Positions 1-5,334 are shown, counted from the stretch's first letter. The stretch: 5,771 nucleotides of DNA from Bacillota bacterium (GCA_023394255.1 JAEXAZ010000151.1:1-5771); one strand, 5' to 3'. Made by a program: numbers and translations. Notes: generated from the sequence alone by a model not told the origin.

Positions 1-1
1 C

Positions 2-820
2 GTGCCTGAGTTTGTGGATTACGCGGCGACGCCGTCGGTTGCATTTGACGATATGGCCAATGTGGCGATGGTTTCCACGCTGATTTCACTGCTGATTTCC
101 GTTCTGATCTTTTTTGTCATGACGCCCCTGCAGCAGGGGTCTGCCCGATGGTTTTACCGCCGCACCGGCGAGGAGCAGGAACCTGTATCCGGGGTCTTTT
201 TTTACTTTGAGACTGCAAAAAGTTATTTTCGCTCGCTTGGGCTCAACTTTCAGATCGGTTTGCGCGTTTTTCTCTGGCTGCTTCTTCCGGCGCTGCCGAT
301 GGCGGCAACCATCGTATTTGTTGTATTTTATAAACATCAGCTTGGCGGAAATCTGCCAAACGCCGTTTTTGCGGTGGTTGTCATTCTGATGGCGATTTGG
401 GCAGTCCTTCTTGTGATTCTTTCTGTCCTGATCTCTTTACGTTATTTTCTCGCTCCCTACCTGCTGGCTGAACACCCCGAACAGAAGGCCAGCCAGTGTA
501 TTAAGAACGGAGTGCGCCTGGTGAAAGGGCATAAGGCGGAACTGTTTGGTTTTATCCTGTCGTTTATCGGCTGGGGGTTGCTGTGTGTCTTTATTATCCC
601 CATGTTTTATGTGATGCCCTATATGCAGTCCTCTTACGCGATGTATGCGCGTTATCTGATCCAGTTGGGAGAAGAGGCCGGCTCCGACAATACCAAAGAA
701 TATCTTTATAAGCCGGATATCGACCGCTATATGGAGGAACAGGCCGCCCGGGGCGGGGAAGTTCAGGAGCCGTCTCCTGATTCTTTTCAGGAGGAAGAGC
801 CCAGATATCCCGGAGTTTAA
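2..820 (+). CDS. DUF975-like integral membrane protein, 5' end probably cut by the window edge
   Basis: The reading frame is open from the window edge. The first visible codon that could initiate is GTG at 2, but the real start probably lies upstream, because DUF975 proteins normally have a further N-terminal segment with a membrane helix. In the visible 272 residues, hydrophobic segments lie at about 22-43, 86-110, 119-146 and 181-205. The most telling stretch is residues 172-207: a Lys-Gly-His-Lys loop, then LFGFILSFIGWGLL, then a hydrophobic run ending in MPY, followed by an SYAMYARYL helix. This matches the DUF975 hallmark of an FxLxLSFIGW-like helix, a conserved Pro-Tyr and a terminal aromatic helix. 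The tail from about residue 224 is hydrophilic and Glu/Asp-rich, so probably cytoplasmic. The biochemical function of the family is not established. Family assignment is from recalled motif pattern, not a search. Confidence 0.75.
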   Translation: MPEFVDYAATPSVAFDDMANVAMVSTLISLLISVLIFFVMTPLQQGSARWFYRRTGEEQEPVSGVFFYFETAKSYFRSLGLNFQIGLRVFLWLLLPALPMAATIVFVVFYKHQLGGNLPNAVFAVVVILMAIWAVLLVILSVLISLRYFLAPYLLAEHPEQKASQCIKNGVRLVKGHKAELFGFILSFIGWGLLCVFIIPMFYVMPYMQSSYAMYARYLIQLGEEAGSDNTKEYLYKPDIDRYMEEQAARGGEVQEPSPDSFQEEEPRYPGV

Positions 821-834
821 ATCCATAAATGCAA

Positions 835-871
835 AAAGCCACGAAGCCATATGCTTCGTGGCTTTATTTTT
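835..871. terminator. bidirectional intrinsic terminator between the DUF975-like gene and the abrB-like gene
   Basis: A perfect 10-bp stem, GCCACGAAGC (838-847) against GCTTCGTGGC (853-862), encloses a 5-nt loop. Three more A-T pairs at its base (835-837 with 863-865) extend it. On the plus strand a T-rich run (TTTATTTTT) follows the stem, 18 nt past the stop at 820. On the minus strand the run of five A's at 833-837 gives a U-tract, so the same hairpin also ends the convergent abrB-like transcript, whose stop is at 891. Confidence 0.9.
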
Positions 872-890
872 GAATCCTGCCAGAATCAGA

Positions 891-1136
891 TCATTTCGCT
901 GAAGCTAACTGCTTGAGGCATTCTGCACAGACATTTCTACCTTTAAAATTAATCACGTCAATGGCGCTGTTGCAAAAAATACAGGCGGGTTCATACTTTT
1001 TCAAGACAATTTGATTTCCGTCCACGTAAATTTCAAGGGAATCCTTTTCATTGATGTCCAAAGTACGCCGCAACTCAATCGGAAGAACAATACGACCTAG
1101 TTCGTCAACCTTTCTGACAATACCGGTAGACTTCAT
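891..1136 (-). CDS. AbrB-family transition-state regulator with a C-terminal four-cysteine motif
   Basis: This is an 81-aa DNA-binding regulator. The N-terminal half (about residues 1-50) reads MKSTGIVRKVDELGRIVLPI, then ELRRTLDINEKDSLEIYVD, and is nearly identical to the swapped-hairpin AbrB domain of B. subtilis AbrB/Abh. Those proteins dimerise, bind AT-rich DNA and repress post-exponential genes until Spo0A~P lowers their level. The C-terminal half differs from Bacillus AbrB: it has CxxC at residues 52-55 and CxxC at 70-73, separated by 14 residues, which suggests a small zinc-ribbon-like fold. Similar tails are known in clostridial AbrB-like proteins. I chose ATG at 1136 because AGGAGG lies 8 nt upstream; an in-frame TTG at 1142 would be only 2 nt from it. 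The gene is divergent from spmA and convergent with the DUF975-like gene. Whether it is functionally AbrB, Abh or another paralogue cannot be told from the sequence. Confidence 0.9.
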   Translation of the reverse strand: MKSTGIVRKVDELGRIVLPIELRRTLDINEKDSLEIYVDGNQIVLKKYEPACIFCNSAIDVINFKGRNVCAECLKQLASAK

Positions 1137-1144
1137 GGGCAATA

Positions 1145-1150
1145 CCTCCT
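1145..1150 (-). promoter_or_regulatory. ribosome binding site that fixes the abrB-like start
   Basis: The minus strand reads AGGAGG, then TATTGCCC, then ATG. The 8-nt spacing to ATG at 1136 is ideal. The upstream in-frame TTG (1142) is too close to the site to be used. Confidence 0.85.
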
Positions 1151-1188
1151 GATCATGACACTTGATCTAACCATCATTCCTACTTACC

Positions 1189-1217
1189 AATATAGCCCAA
1201 ATCTGGAAAAAAGTAAA
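1189..1217 (-). promoter_or_regulatory. predicted sigma-A promoter of the abrB-like gene
   Basis: On the minus strand the -35 is TTTACT (1217-1212), the spacer 17 bp and the -10 TATATT (1194-1189). The -10 matches five of six consensus bases and the -35 four of six. It lies about 50 bp upstream of the start codon. The leader also holds a 5-bp inverted repeat, GATCA/TGATC (1151-1155 and 1163-1167), which could be an operator half-site pair but is too short to assign. Confidence 0.5.
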
Positions 1218-1260
1218 CAATTTTGAAAAGATTGGTCGTTTTTTGTCACTATTACGAAAA

Positions 1261-1289
1261 TCATAACCGTGAAAACTGTGGAATATAAA
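1261..1289 (+). promoter_or_regulatory. possible sigma-E-type promoter of spmAB
   Basis: TCATAAC at 1261-1267 and AATATAAA at 1282-1289 are 14 bp apart. Read as the mother-cell sigma-E pattern ATA-N16-CATANNNT, the ATA (1263-1265) and the 16-bp gap fit exactly, and the ATA core of the -10 is present. However, the first base of the -10 is A rather than C and the last is A rather than T. In B. subtilis the spm genes are in the sigma-E regulon, which makes the assignment reasonable. AT-rich sequence could give this match by chance. Confidence 0.35.
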
Positions 1290-1310
1290 TAGGCGAGGGG
1301 GTATTGAACC

Positions 1311-1892
1311 ATGATGAACTATATCTTTGGCGGCATGATTCTGCTGTCTTTCGTATTTTCTGTTGTGAATGGCCGCCTGGACCAGCTTTCCAATGCGGCT
1401 TTAGAACAGGCCGGCAACGCAGTGGAACTTACATTTTCACTGGTGGGGGTTCTTTGCCTCTGGAGCGGCCTGATGAAGATTGCGCAGGGCTCGGGGCTGA
1501 CACATGCGCTGGGGAAGGCGCTTTCGCCCATCACAAAACGCCTTTTCAAGGGGCTGAACCCGGAAGGTGAAGCGATCCAGGCTGTCTGCATGAACATGAT
1601 CGCAAATTTTCTGGGACTCGGAAACGCGGCAACTCCGCTTGGCATTCAGGCGATCTGCGCAATGAAGAAGGAAGAACACGCCAAAAAAGCGACGGACAAT
1701 ATGGTAACCTTTGTTGTTTTGAACACCGCTTCCTTCCAGCTGATTCCTACCACCATTGCACTTTTGCGGATGAAAAACGGTGCGGGAACGCCTTTTGATA
1801 TTCTGCCTGCCGTATGGATCTCATCGGCTGTGTCGGTCACGGTCGCAATCCTTTTTGCAAAGCTGCTGGCGCCTATGTGGAGGGATGCCTGA
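1311..1892 (+). CDS. spmA: spore maturation protein A
   Basis: SpmA is a membrane protein made in the mother cell. Together with SpmB it is needed for normal dehydration of the spore core and hence heat resistance in Bacillus and Clostridium; the mechanism is unsettled. The 193-aa length is close to B. subtilis SpmA (about 196). Hydrophobic segments lie at about 4-20, 40-55, 130-153 and 164-188. The family signature is at residues 93-113, CMNMIANFLGLGNAATPLGI, followed by a charged loop (MKKEEHAKKATDN). The fold belongs to the nucleoside-recognition/Gate membrane domain group. The first of two adjacent ATGs (1311) is favoured because GAGGGGG at 1295-1301 sits 9 nt upstream. Its stop codon overlaps the spmB start by one base, so the two are translated from one mRNA. 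Confidence 0.95.
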   Translation: MMNYIFGGMILLSFVFSVVNGRLDQLSNAALEQAGNAVELTFSLVGVLCLWSGLMKIAQGSGLTHALGKALSPITKRLFKGLNPEGEAIQAVCMNMIANFLGLGNAATPLGIQAICAMKKEEHAKKATDNMVTFVVLNTASFQLIPTTIALLRMKNGAGTPFDILPAVWISSAVSVTVAILFAKLLAPMWRDA

Positions 1893-2401
1893 TGGCGGCG
1901 GCAATGGTTCCGGTTGTAATAGCGGTCATTGTGGGATACGGCCTGGTGAAGGGTGCTGCGGTGTTTGACCTGTTTCTGGAGGGCGCCAAAGAAGGCCTGG
2001 CAACGTCCGCCAGAATTTTACCGGCTCTTGTGGGGCTTGTCGCGGCGGTGGGCATGTTTCGGGTTTCCGGCGGCCTGGATATCTTATCCTGGGCGATGCA
2101 GCCGCTTGGAAAACTGGCAGGGCTTCCCAAAGAGGTGATGCCGCTTGCGCTGATGCGTCCGATTTCCGGCAGCGGCGCGATGGCTTTGTTCCATGACCTT
2201 CTTGTAGAGCATGGAGCGGACAGCCTGATCGGGCGGGTTTCCAGTGTGATGATGGGTTCCACCGAAACGACGTTTTATACCATTGCGGTTTATTACGGCG
2301 CGGCAGGCATTAAGAATACCCGCCACAGTGTTCCGGCGGCACTGGCCGGAGATATGACCGGATTTTTGATGTCCGCCCTGGTGGTGCGCCTGCTGTTCTG
2401 A
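1892..2401 (+). CDS. spmB: spore maturation protein B
   Basis: SpmB is the partner of SpmA in spore-core dehydration and also carries a Gate-type membrane domain. The protein is 169 aa, slightly shorter than B. subtilis SpmB (about 178). Hydrophobic stretches lie at about 5-20, 42-57, 83-100 and 155-168. Diagnostic motifs are MRPISGSGAMALF (88-100), HGADSLIGRVSSVMMGSTETTFYT (107-130), and a conserved basic Arg-His at 144-145. The start is ATG at 1892, sharing the A of the spmA TGA, with GGAGGG at 1879-1884 giving 7-nt spacing inside the spmA 3' end. A longer in-frame reading begins at 1814 but would overlap spmA by 79 bp without a ribosome binding site. There are only 21 bp to the convergent XRE gene, and I see no convincing terminator there. 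Confidence 0.95.
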   Translation: MAAAMVPVVIAVIVGYGLVKGAAVFDLFLEGAKEGLATSARILPALVGLVAAVGMFRVSGGLDILSWAMQPLGKLAGLPKEVMPLALMRPISGSGAMALFHDLLVEHGADSLIGRVSSVMMGSTETTFYTIAVYYGAAGIKNTRHSVPAALAGDMTGFLMSALVVRLLF

Positions 2402-2422
2402 GTACGGAATTCTCCGCGGCGG

Positions 2423-2665
2423 TTATTTGAGCTCCTGCTCCAAATTGCGGAATACAGGCGTGTCAAAGAAGTCCACGATACTAATATTGAGCCCGTCACA
2501 GATTTTTTTGATCGTTGAGATGGTTGGGTTCCTGCTGGTTCCGCCGATCATATTGTGCAGGGTGGACTGTGTGATGCCTGAAACGGTCCCGAGCTTGTTG
2601 AGGGTGATGTTTTTTTCCATACACAGTTCTTCGATTCTGTCCGCCACTGCTTCCCCGATTGTCAT
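2423..2665 (-). CDS. XRE-family helix-turn-helix repressor
   Basis: This is an 80-aa single-domain DNA-binding protein of the Cro/C1 (HTH_3) type. The HTH domain spans about residues 6-66. The helix-turn-helix proper is TLNKLGTVSGITQSTLHNMI at 21-40, followed by the helix ISTIKKICDGLNISIVDFF (49-67), typical of this fold. The tail (FRNLEQELK) is short, with no sensor or oligomerisation domain, so it probably works as a small dimer. I placed the start at ATG 2665 because AGGAGG (2677-2672) is 6 nt upstream; the earlier in-frame ATG at 2671 abuts the Shine-Dalgarno directly and cannot be used well. It is divergent from a 55-aa gene, and three copies of a palindrome lie between them, which suggests autoregulation. 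The ligand or signal is unknown. Confidence 0.9.
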   Translation of the reverse strand: MTIGEAVADRIEELCMEKNITLNKLGTVSGITQSTLHNMIGGTSRNPTISTIKKICDGLNISIVDFFDTPVFRNLEQELK

Positions 2666-2671
2666 AAACAT

Positions 2672-2677
2672 CCTCCT
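2672..2677 (-). promoter_or_regulatory. ribosome binding site deciding the XRE start
   Basis: The minus strand reads AGGAGG, then ATGTTT, then ATG. The first ATG (2671) has zero spacing and the second (2665) has 6 nt, so the second is the likely initiator. The site directly touches the first palindromic operator candidate (2677-2692). Confidence 0.8.
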
Positions 2678-2692
2678 AACTATAAATAGTTA
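2677..2692. promoter_or_regulatory. operator candidate 1 (perfect palindrome)
   Basis: TAACTATAAATAGTTA has perfect 7-bp arms, TAACTAT and ATAGTTA, around a central AA. It is the best of three related copies in this intergenic region and sits immediately 5' of the XRE gene's ribosome binding site. A protein bound here would block transcription of that gene. Binding by the XRE protein is inferred from position only. Confidence 0.65.
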
Positions 2693-2694
2693 AT

Positions 2695-2712
2695 ATTAGT
2701 TTATCGACTAAT
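2695..2712. repeat. short inverted repeat between operators 1 and 2
   Basis: ATTAGT (2695-2700) and ACTAAT (2707-2712) are perfect 6-bp arms around a 6-bp centre, TTATCG. It shares the TAGT half-site end with the neighbouring palindromes but has a different centre and spacing, so it may be a separate site or a chance feature of AT-rich DNA. Confidence 0.35.
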
Positions 2713-2724
2713 CGGTGAAATGAT

Positions 2725-2740
2725 TACCTATATATAGTTG
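2725..2740. promoter_or_regulatory. operator candidate 2
   Basis: TACCTATATATAGTTG matches operator 1 at 13 of 16 positions and keeps the palindromic core CTATATATAG. Its centre is 48 bp from that of operator 1. Its right end overlaps the predicted -35 (2738-2743) of the 55-aa gene. Confidence 0.6.
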
Positions 2741-2766
2741 GCTTTTCGATGATTTTCAGATATAAC
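2738..2766 (+). promoter_or_regulatory. predicted promoter of the 55-aa gene
   Basis: The -35 is TTGGCT (2738-2743), the spacer exactly 17 bp, and the -10 TATAAC (2761-2766). These match four and five of six sigma-A consensus bases. The -35 overlaps the end of operator 2 and the -10 overlaps the start of operator 3, the arrangement expected for a repressed promoter. No comparably good promoter for the divergent XRE gene was found. Confidence 0.5.
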
Positions 2767-2778
2767 TATAAATAGGCT
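2763..2778. promoter_or_regulatory. operator candidate 3
   Basis: TAACTATAAATAGGCT is identical to operator 1 over the first 13 bases and differs only in the last three, so one half-site is intact and the other degenerate. Its centre is 38 bp from operator 2. It overlaps the predicted -10 of the 55-aa gene. Confidence 0.6.
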
Positions 2779-2800
2779 ATTTGATTGGAGGGCGGATAAA

Positions 2801-2968
2801 ATGCCGGATTATCGAAAGATGTATTTTCAGCTTGCGGCTAAAGTAGCCGATGCCGCTGAGTTTCTGATTGAAGCGCAGCAGCAGGGAGAAAATGACTATA
2901 TTGAAGAAAAAGATGCGGTAGTAAAACTGGCAGAAACAGGGAAAGTTAAAGCAGATGATAACATTTAG
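2801..2968 (+). CDS. small acidic protein of unknown function (55 aa)
   Basis: I do not recognise a named family. The frame starts at ATG 2801, with GGAGGG (2787-2792) 8 nt upstream, and ends with TAG at 2966-2968. The strong ribosome binding site, the predicted promoter and the placement in an otherwise empty gap support a real gene. The protein is acidic, with no signal peptide, membrane segment or cysteine. It is predicted largely helical: residues 3-30 alternate hydrophobic and charged positions (YRKMYFQLAAKVADAAEFL), ending in a Gln-rich patch, with a second helix around 36-47. Short proteins that begin similarly, with an aromatic-rich helix then an Ala/Gln/Glu helix, are common as hypothetical proteins in Clostridia, but I recall this only loosely. 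It is divergent from the XRE gene and probably controlled by it. It could be a partner or modulator of that repressor; this is inference. Confidence 0.75.
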   Translation: MPDYRKMYFQLAAKVADAAEFLIEAQQQGENDYIEEKDAVVKLAETGKVKADDNI

Positions 2969-2981
2969 CTTTTGTTATTTT
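2958..2981 (+). terminator. weak terminator-like hairpin at the convergent end of the 55-aa gene and trpS
   Basis: ATAACA (2958-2963) can pair with TGTTAT (2973-2978) around a 9-nt loop, followed by TTT on the plus strand. The stem is short and A-T rich and overlaps the stop codons of both convergent genes, which end only 6 bp apart. There is no U-tract for the minus-strand (trpS) transcript. This is a weak call, recorded because no other terminator is visible between these genes. Confidence 0.2.
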
Positions 2982-3988
2982 GCAAGGAATCCGATCTTCT
3001 TGTGCACCTTATCGAGCGTTCGCTGTGAAAAGGCTTCCGCCTTTGCGGCGCCATCCCGGTAACAGGTTTCCAGATAGTCCTTATTTTTCATCAGCTCGTC
3101 GAACCGTTCGCGGACAGGCCGCAGTTCTTCCACAACGGCCTCGCCCACCGCAACTTTAAAATCGCCGTAGCCCTTTCCGGCGAACTCCTGCTCGATTTCT
3201 TCAAAGCCTTTTCCGGTAACGGCGCTGTAGATGGACATGAGGTTGTTGATTCCGTCCTTGCCTTCCCGGTAAGCAACCACGGCCTCGGAATCGGTGACGG
3301 CGGATTTAAACTTTTTGATGATCGTTTCGGGTTTATCCAGAATCGCGATGCATGCCTTGGGATTCTCATCGGATTTGGACATCTTTTTGGTGGGGTCCTG
3401 CAAGGACATGACCTTTGCAGCCAGTTTGGGAATATAGCCGTCCGGCAGTGTAAAGGTGTTGCCATACACACTGTTAAACCGCTGCGCCACGTTGCGCGCA
3501 AGCTCCAGATGCTGCTTTTGGTCGATGCCTACCGGAACCAGATCGGCCTGGTAGAGCAGGATATCGGCCGCCATCAGAACGGGGTAGGTAAACAGGCCCG
3601 CATTGATGTCTTCCGGGTGCTTCGCACTTTTATCCTTGAACTGTGTCATCCGGCTCAGTTCGCCGAACTGGCAGAAACAGCTCAGCACCCAGGACAGCTC
3701 CGCATGTGTTTTCACATGGCTCTGGATAAACGCAACCGATTTTTGGGGGTCGATGCCGCAGGCGAGCAGCAGCGCGTAAGCGGCAAGCGTGTTTTCCCGC
3801 AAAGACTTTGGGTCCTGACGGACTGTGATTGCGTGCATATTGACAATTGAATAGTAACAGAAATATTCGTCCTGTAAAGGCCCCCAGTTTTTCACAGCGC
3901 CCAGATAATTGCCCAGTGTGAACGTGCCTGTGGGCTGTATTCCGGAGAAGATAATTTTTTTGCGTGTCGATTGTGCGGCTTCTGCCAT
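2975..3988 (-). CDS. trpS: tryptophanyl-tRNA synthetase
   Basis: A class Ic aminoacyl-tRNA synthetase that charges tRNA-Trp with tryptophan using ATP in the cytoplasm. At 337 aa it has the usual bacterial size. Residues 15-32 (SGIQPTGTFTLGNYLGAV) contain the HIGH-equivalent TLGN, the form normal in TrpRS. Residues 139-165 (MAADILLY, then VPVGIDQKQHLELAR) include Asp142, equivalent to the indole-contacting Asp of B. stearothermophilus TrpRS. KMSKS is at 202-206 within KKMSKSDENP. All catalytic signatures look intact. The frame stays open upstream to an ATG at 4078, but that extension lies inside the aminotransferase gene and encodes a non-conserved leader. ATG at 3988 is preferred, with AAAGGA 10 nt upstream. 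It follows the aminotransferase by 40 bp with no visible promoter or terminator, so the two are probably co-transcribed. No T-box leader is present. Confidence 0.97.
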   Translation of the reverse strand: MAEAAQSTRKKIIFSGIQPTGTFTLGNYLGAVKNWGPLQDEYFCYYSIVNMHAITVRQDPKSLRENTLAAYALLLACGIDPQKSVAFIQSHVKTHAELSWVLSCFCQFGELSRMTQFKDKSAKHPEDINAGLFTYPVLMAADILLYQADLVPVGIDQKQHLELARNVAQRFNSVYGNTFTLPDGYIPKLAAKVMSLQDPTKKMSKSDENPKACIAILDKPETIIKKFKSAVTDSEAVVAYREGKDGINNLMSIYSAVTGKGFEEIEQEFAGKGYGDFKVAVGEAVVEELRPVRERFDELMKNKDYLETCYRDGAAKAEAFSQRTLDKVHKKIGFLAK

Positions 3989-4028
3989 TCCTATCAAATC
4001 CTTTGACGGTATTTTAAAGTTGCGCGAA

Positions 4029-5216
4029 TCAATAAAGTTCCCGGAGCAGTTCCCCGAGAATGGAGACGCCTCTGACAATCGCCTCGTCGGCCGGCGTCGA
4101 AAAGTTCATGCGGAACGAGCGGCAGGGGGCCTTTTCATCCGCTAAAAAAGCGATTCCGGGAACTACCGCGACGTTGCGCTGTGCGGCAATCCGGCAGAAT
4201 TCCAGCATGTCCGCGCCTTCCGGCAGCGTGCACCACAGGAACAATCCGCCTTCCGGCTCTGTATGCGCAACGGAAGCGGGGAATTCGCGGGCTATGCAGT
4301 CCAGCATCAGCTTGCTTTTTCTGCGGTAGATTTCCGCGATCTTGGCAATGTGCGCTTCAACATCAGTTTTGGTCAAAAATTGCTCGATAATCATCTGCGC
4401 GAGCATGTTGGTGTGCACATCCTCGCACTGTTTGCCGACCGTCATTTTCGCAATCAGGGGCTGGGGAGCCAACGCAAAGCCGACCCGCATGCCCGGCGCG
4501 ACAATTTTGGAAAAGCTGCCGATATAAATGACGATACCGTCCTCGTCGAACGATTTGATCGAAGGAATCGGTGTCCCCGAAAAGCGAAGATCGCCGTATG
4601 GGTTATCCTCAAGAATGATTACATTGTGCTTTTTGCAGATGCGATAGATTTCACGGCGCTTTTCCTCCGAGGTCGTAATGCCCATCGGATTCTGGAAGTT
4701 CGGAATCGTATAGAACAGGCGGACATTCCGGTTTTCCACAATCGCCTGTTCCAGCCTGGCGGTGTCGACGCCGTCCGATTCCATTTCCACGCCCACAAGA
4801 TTGCAGTTATAAGAGCGGAAGCAGTTCAGGCACCCGATAAACGACGGGTCTTCGCAGAGCACGGTGTCCCCCTCGTTGACGAGCACCTTGCAGGCAAGGT
4901 CGGCGCCCTGCTGGGCGCCGGAGAGGATGATCAGCCCGTTCTCGCGGACAGGGATTTGATAGTGGTTCGCAACCATGGACCTGACCGCGTCCCGCAGCGG
5001 GGAATACCCCTCGGTGATGGAATACTGGAGGGCGTCGATTGGGCGTTCGGCCAGAATTTCACCGGCTATGCGCGCGACGTCCTGCACCGGGAACGCGTCC
5101 GGCGCGGGATTGCCCGCCGCAAACGGGATAACGTCGGGATTGGAGGTGGCTTTCAAAATTTCGCGCACTAAAGAGGGCTGAAGATTTGCGATCCTGTCGG
5201 AGAAATGATAAGTCAT
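4029..5216 (-). CDS. class I/II PLP-dependent aminotransferase (LysN/aromatic aminotransferase-like)
   Basis: A 395-aa fold-type I aminotransferase that moves an amino group between an amino acid and a 2-oxo acid. Visible motifs in order: substrate-side AAGNPAPDAFP (33-43); LQYSITEGYSPLR (63-75), typical of the MocR/LysN/aromatic aminotransferase branch; SGAQQGADL (99-107), phosphate binding; PNFQNPMG (172-179) with the PLP-contacting Asn176; EDNPYGDLRF (203-212) with Asp204 for the pyridine nitrogen and Tyr207; SFSK with the Schiff-base Lys237, followed by PGMRVGF; and Arg369 in FRMNF for the substrate carboxylate. There is no N-terminal GntR domain, so it is an enzyme rather than a MocR regulator. 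The substrate cannot be read from sequence: 2-aminoadipate, aromatic or branched-chain amino acids are all possible in this branch. Start ATG 5216 has AAAGGA 9 nt upstream. It is first gene of a likely operon with trpS. Confidence 0.92.
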   Translation of the reverse strand: MTYHFSDRIANLQPSLVREILKATSNPDVIPFAAGNPAPDAFPVQDVARIAGEILAERPIDALQYSITEGYSPLRDAVRSMVANHYQIPVRENGLIILSGAQQGADLACKVLVNEGDTVLCEDPSFIGCLNCFRSYNCNLVGVEMESDGVDTARLEQAIVENRNVRLFYTIPNFQNPMGITTSEEKRREIYRICKKHNVIILEDNPYGDLRFSGTPIPSIKSFDEDGIVIYIGSFSKIVAPGMRVGFALAPQPLIAKMTVGKQCEDVHTNMLAQMIIEQFLTKTDVEAHIAKIAEIYRRKSKLMLDCIAREFPASVAHTEPEGGLFLWCTLPEGADMLEFCRIAAQRNVAVVPGIAFLADEKAPCRSFRMNFSTPADEAIVRGVSILGELLRELY

Positions 5217-5305
5217 TCGGAATGGTCCTTTCTGCCGGGAGCAAAAATTTTATGAAACGATGCGTCCGCGTAAAAGCGTCGCCGCATATTTATACGTTAA
5301 AAAAT

Positions 5306-5334
5306 ATTTTATCATATGTCGGCCGGTTTTTCAA
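5306..5334 (-). promoter_or_regulatory. predicted sigma-A promoter of the aminotransferase-trpS operon
   Basis: On the minus strand the -35 is TTGAAA (5334-5329), the spacer 17 bp and the -10 TAAAAT (5311-5306). Each hexamer matches five of six consensus bases, making this the best vegetative promoter in the window. Transcription would start near 5299, giving a leader of about 80 nt with no convincing terminator or antiterminator. Confidence 0.7.

Noticed and set aside
1137..1310. Spo0A boxes controlling the abrB-like gene
   Set aside because: In B. subtilis abrB is repressed through Spo0A boxes, so I searched. The best match (TGACAAA on the minus strand, 1248-1242) has only five of seven bases and lies upstream of the promoter, not reportable.
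2405..2416. Hairpin CGGA-ATTC-TCCG as a terminator of spmAB
   Set aside because: The stem is four base pairs with no following T-run on either strand.
2427..2693. 88-codon frame antisense to the XRE gene
   Set aside because: It is the mirror of a clear HTH protein, starts inside its coding region and has no ribosome binding site.
2682..2709. Minus-strand promoter TCGATA-N17-TATAGT for the XRE gene
   Set aside because: The hexamers match reasonably, but transcription would begin within or just after the ribosome binding site, giving an almost leaderless message. Position and operator 1 overlap make it doubtful.
2423..2968. XRE gene plus 55-aa gene as a toxin-antitoxin pair or phage remnant
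   Set aside because: The genes are divergent rather than in tandem, the small protein has no toxin-like feature, and no integrase, attachment site or phage gene is nearby. The operator cluster alone is not enough.
3989..4078. N-terminal extension of trpS to ATG 4078
   Set aside because: It lies mainly within the aminotransferase 3' end, the sequence is not like any TrpRS N-terminus, and ATG 3988 has its own ribosome binding site.
4263..5171. Long plus-strand open frame (302 codons) opposite the aminotransferase
   Set aside because: It is fully antisense to an enzyme with intact motifs, has no ribosome binding site, and its Arg/His/Asp-rich translation matches no family. It is a shadow of the GC-skewed codons.
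5217..5300. T-box riboswitch or other structured leader ahead of the aminotransferase-trpS operon
   Set aside because: The conserved T-box core and a terminator/antiterminator pair are absent, and only weak 5-bp pairings are possible.
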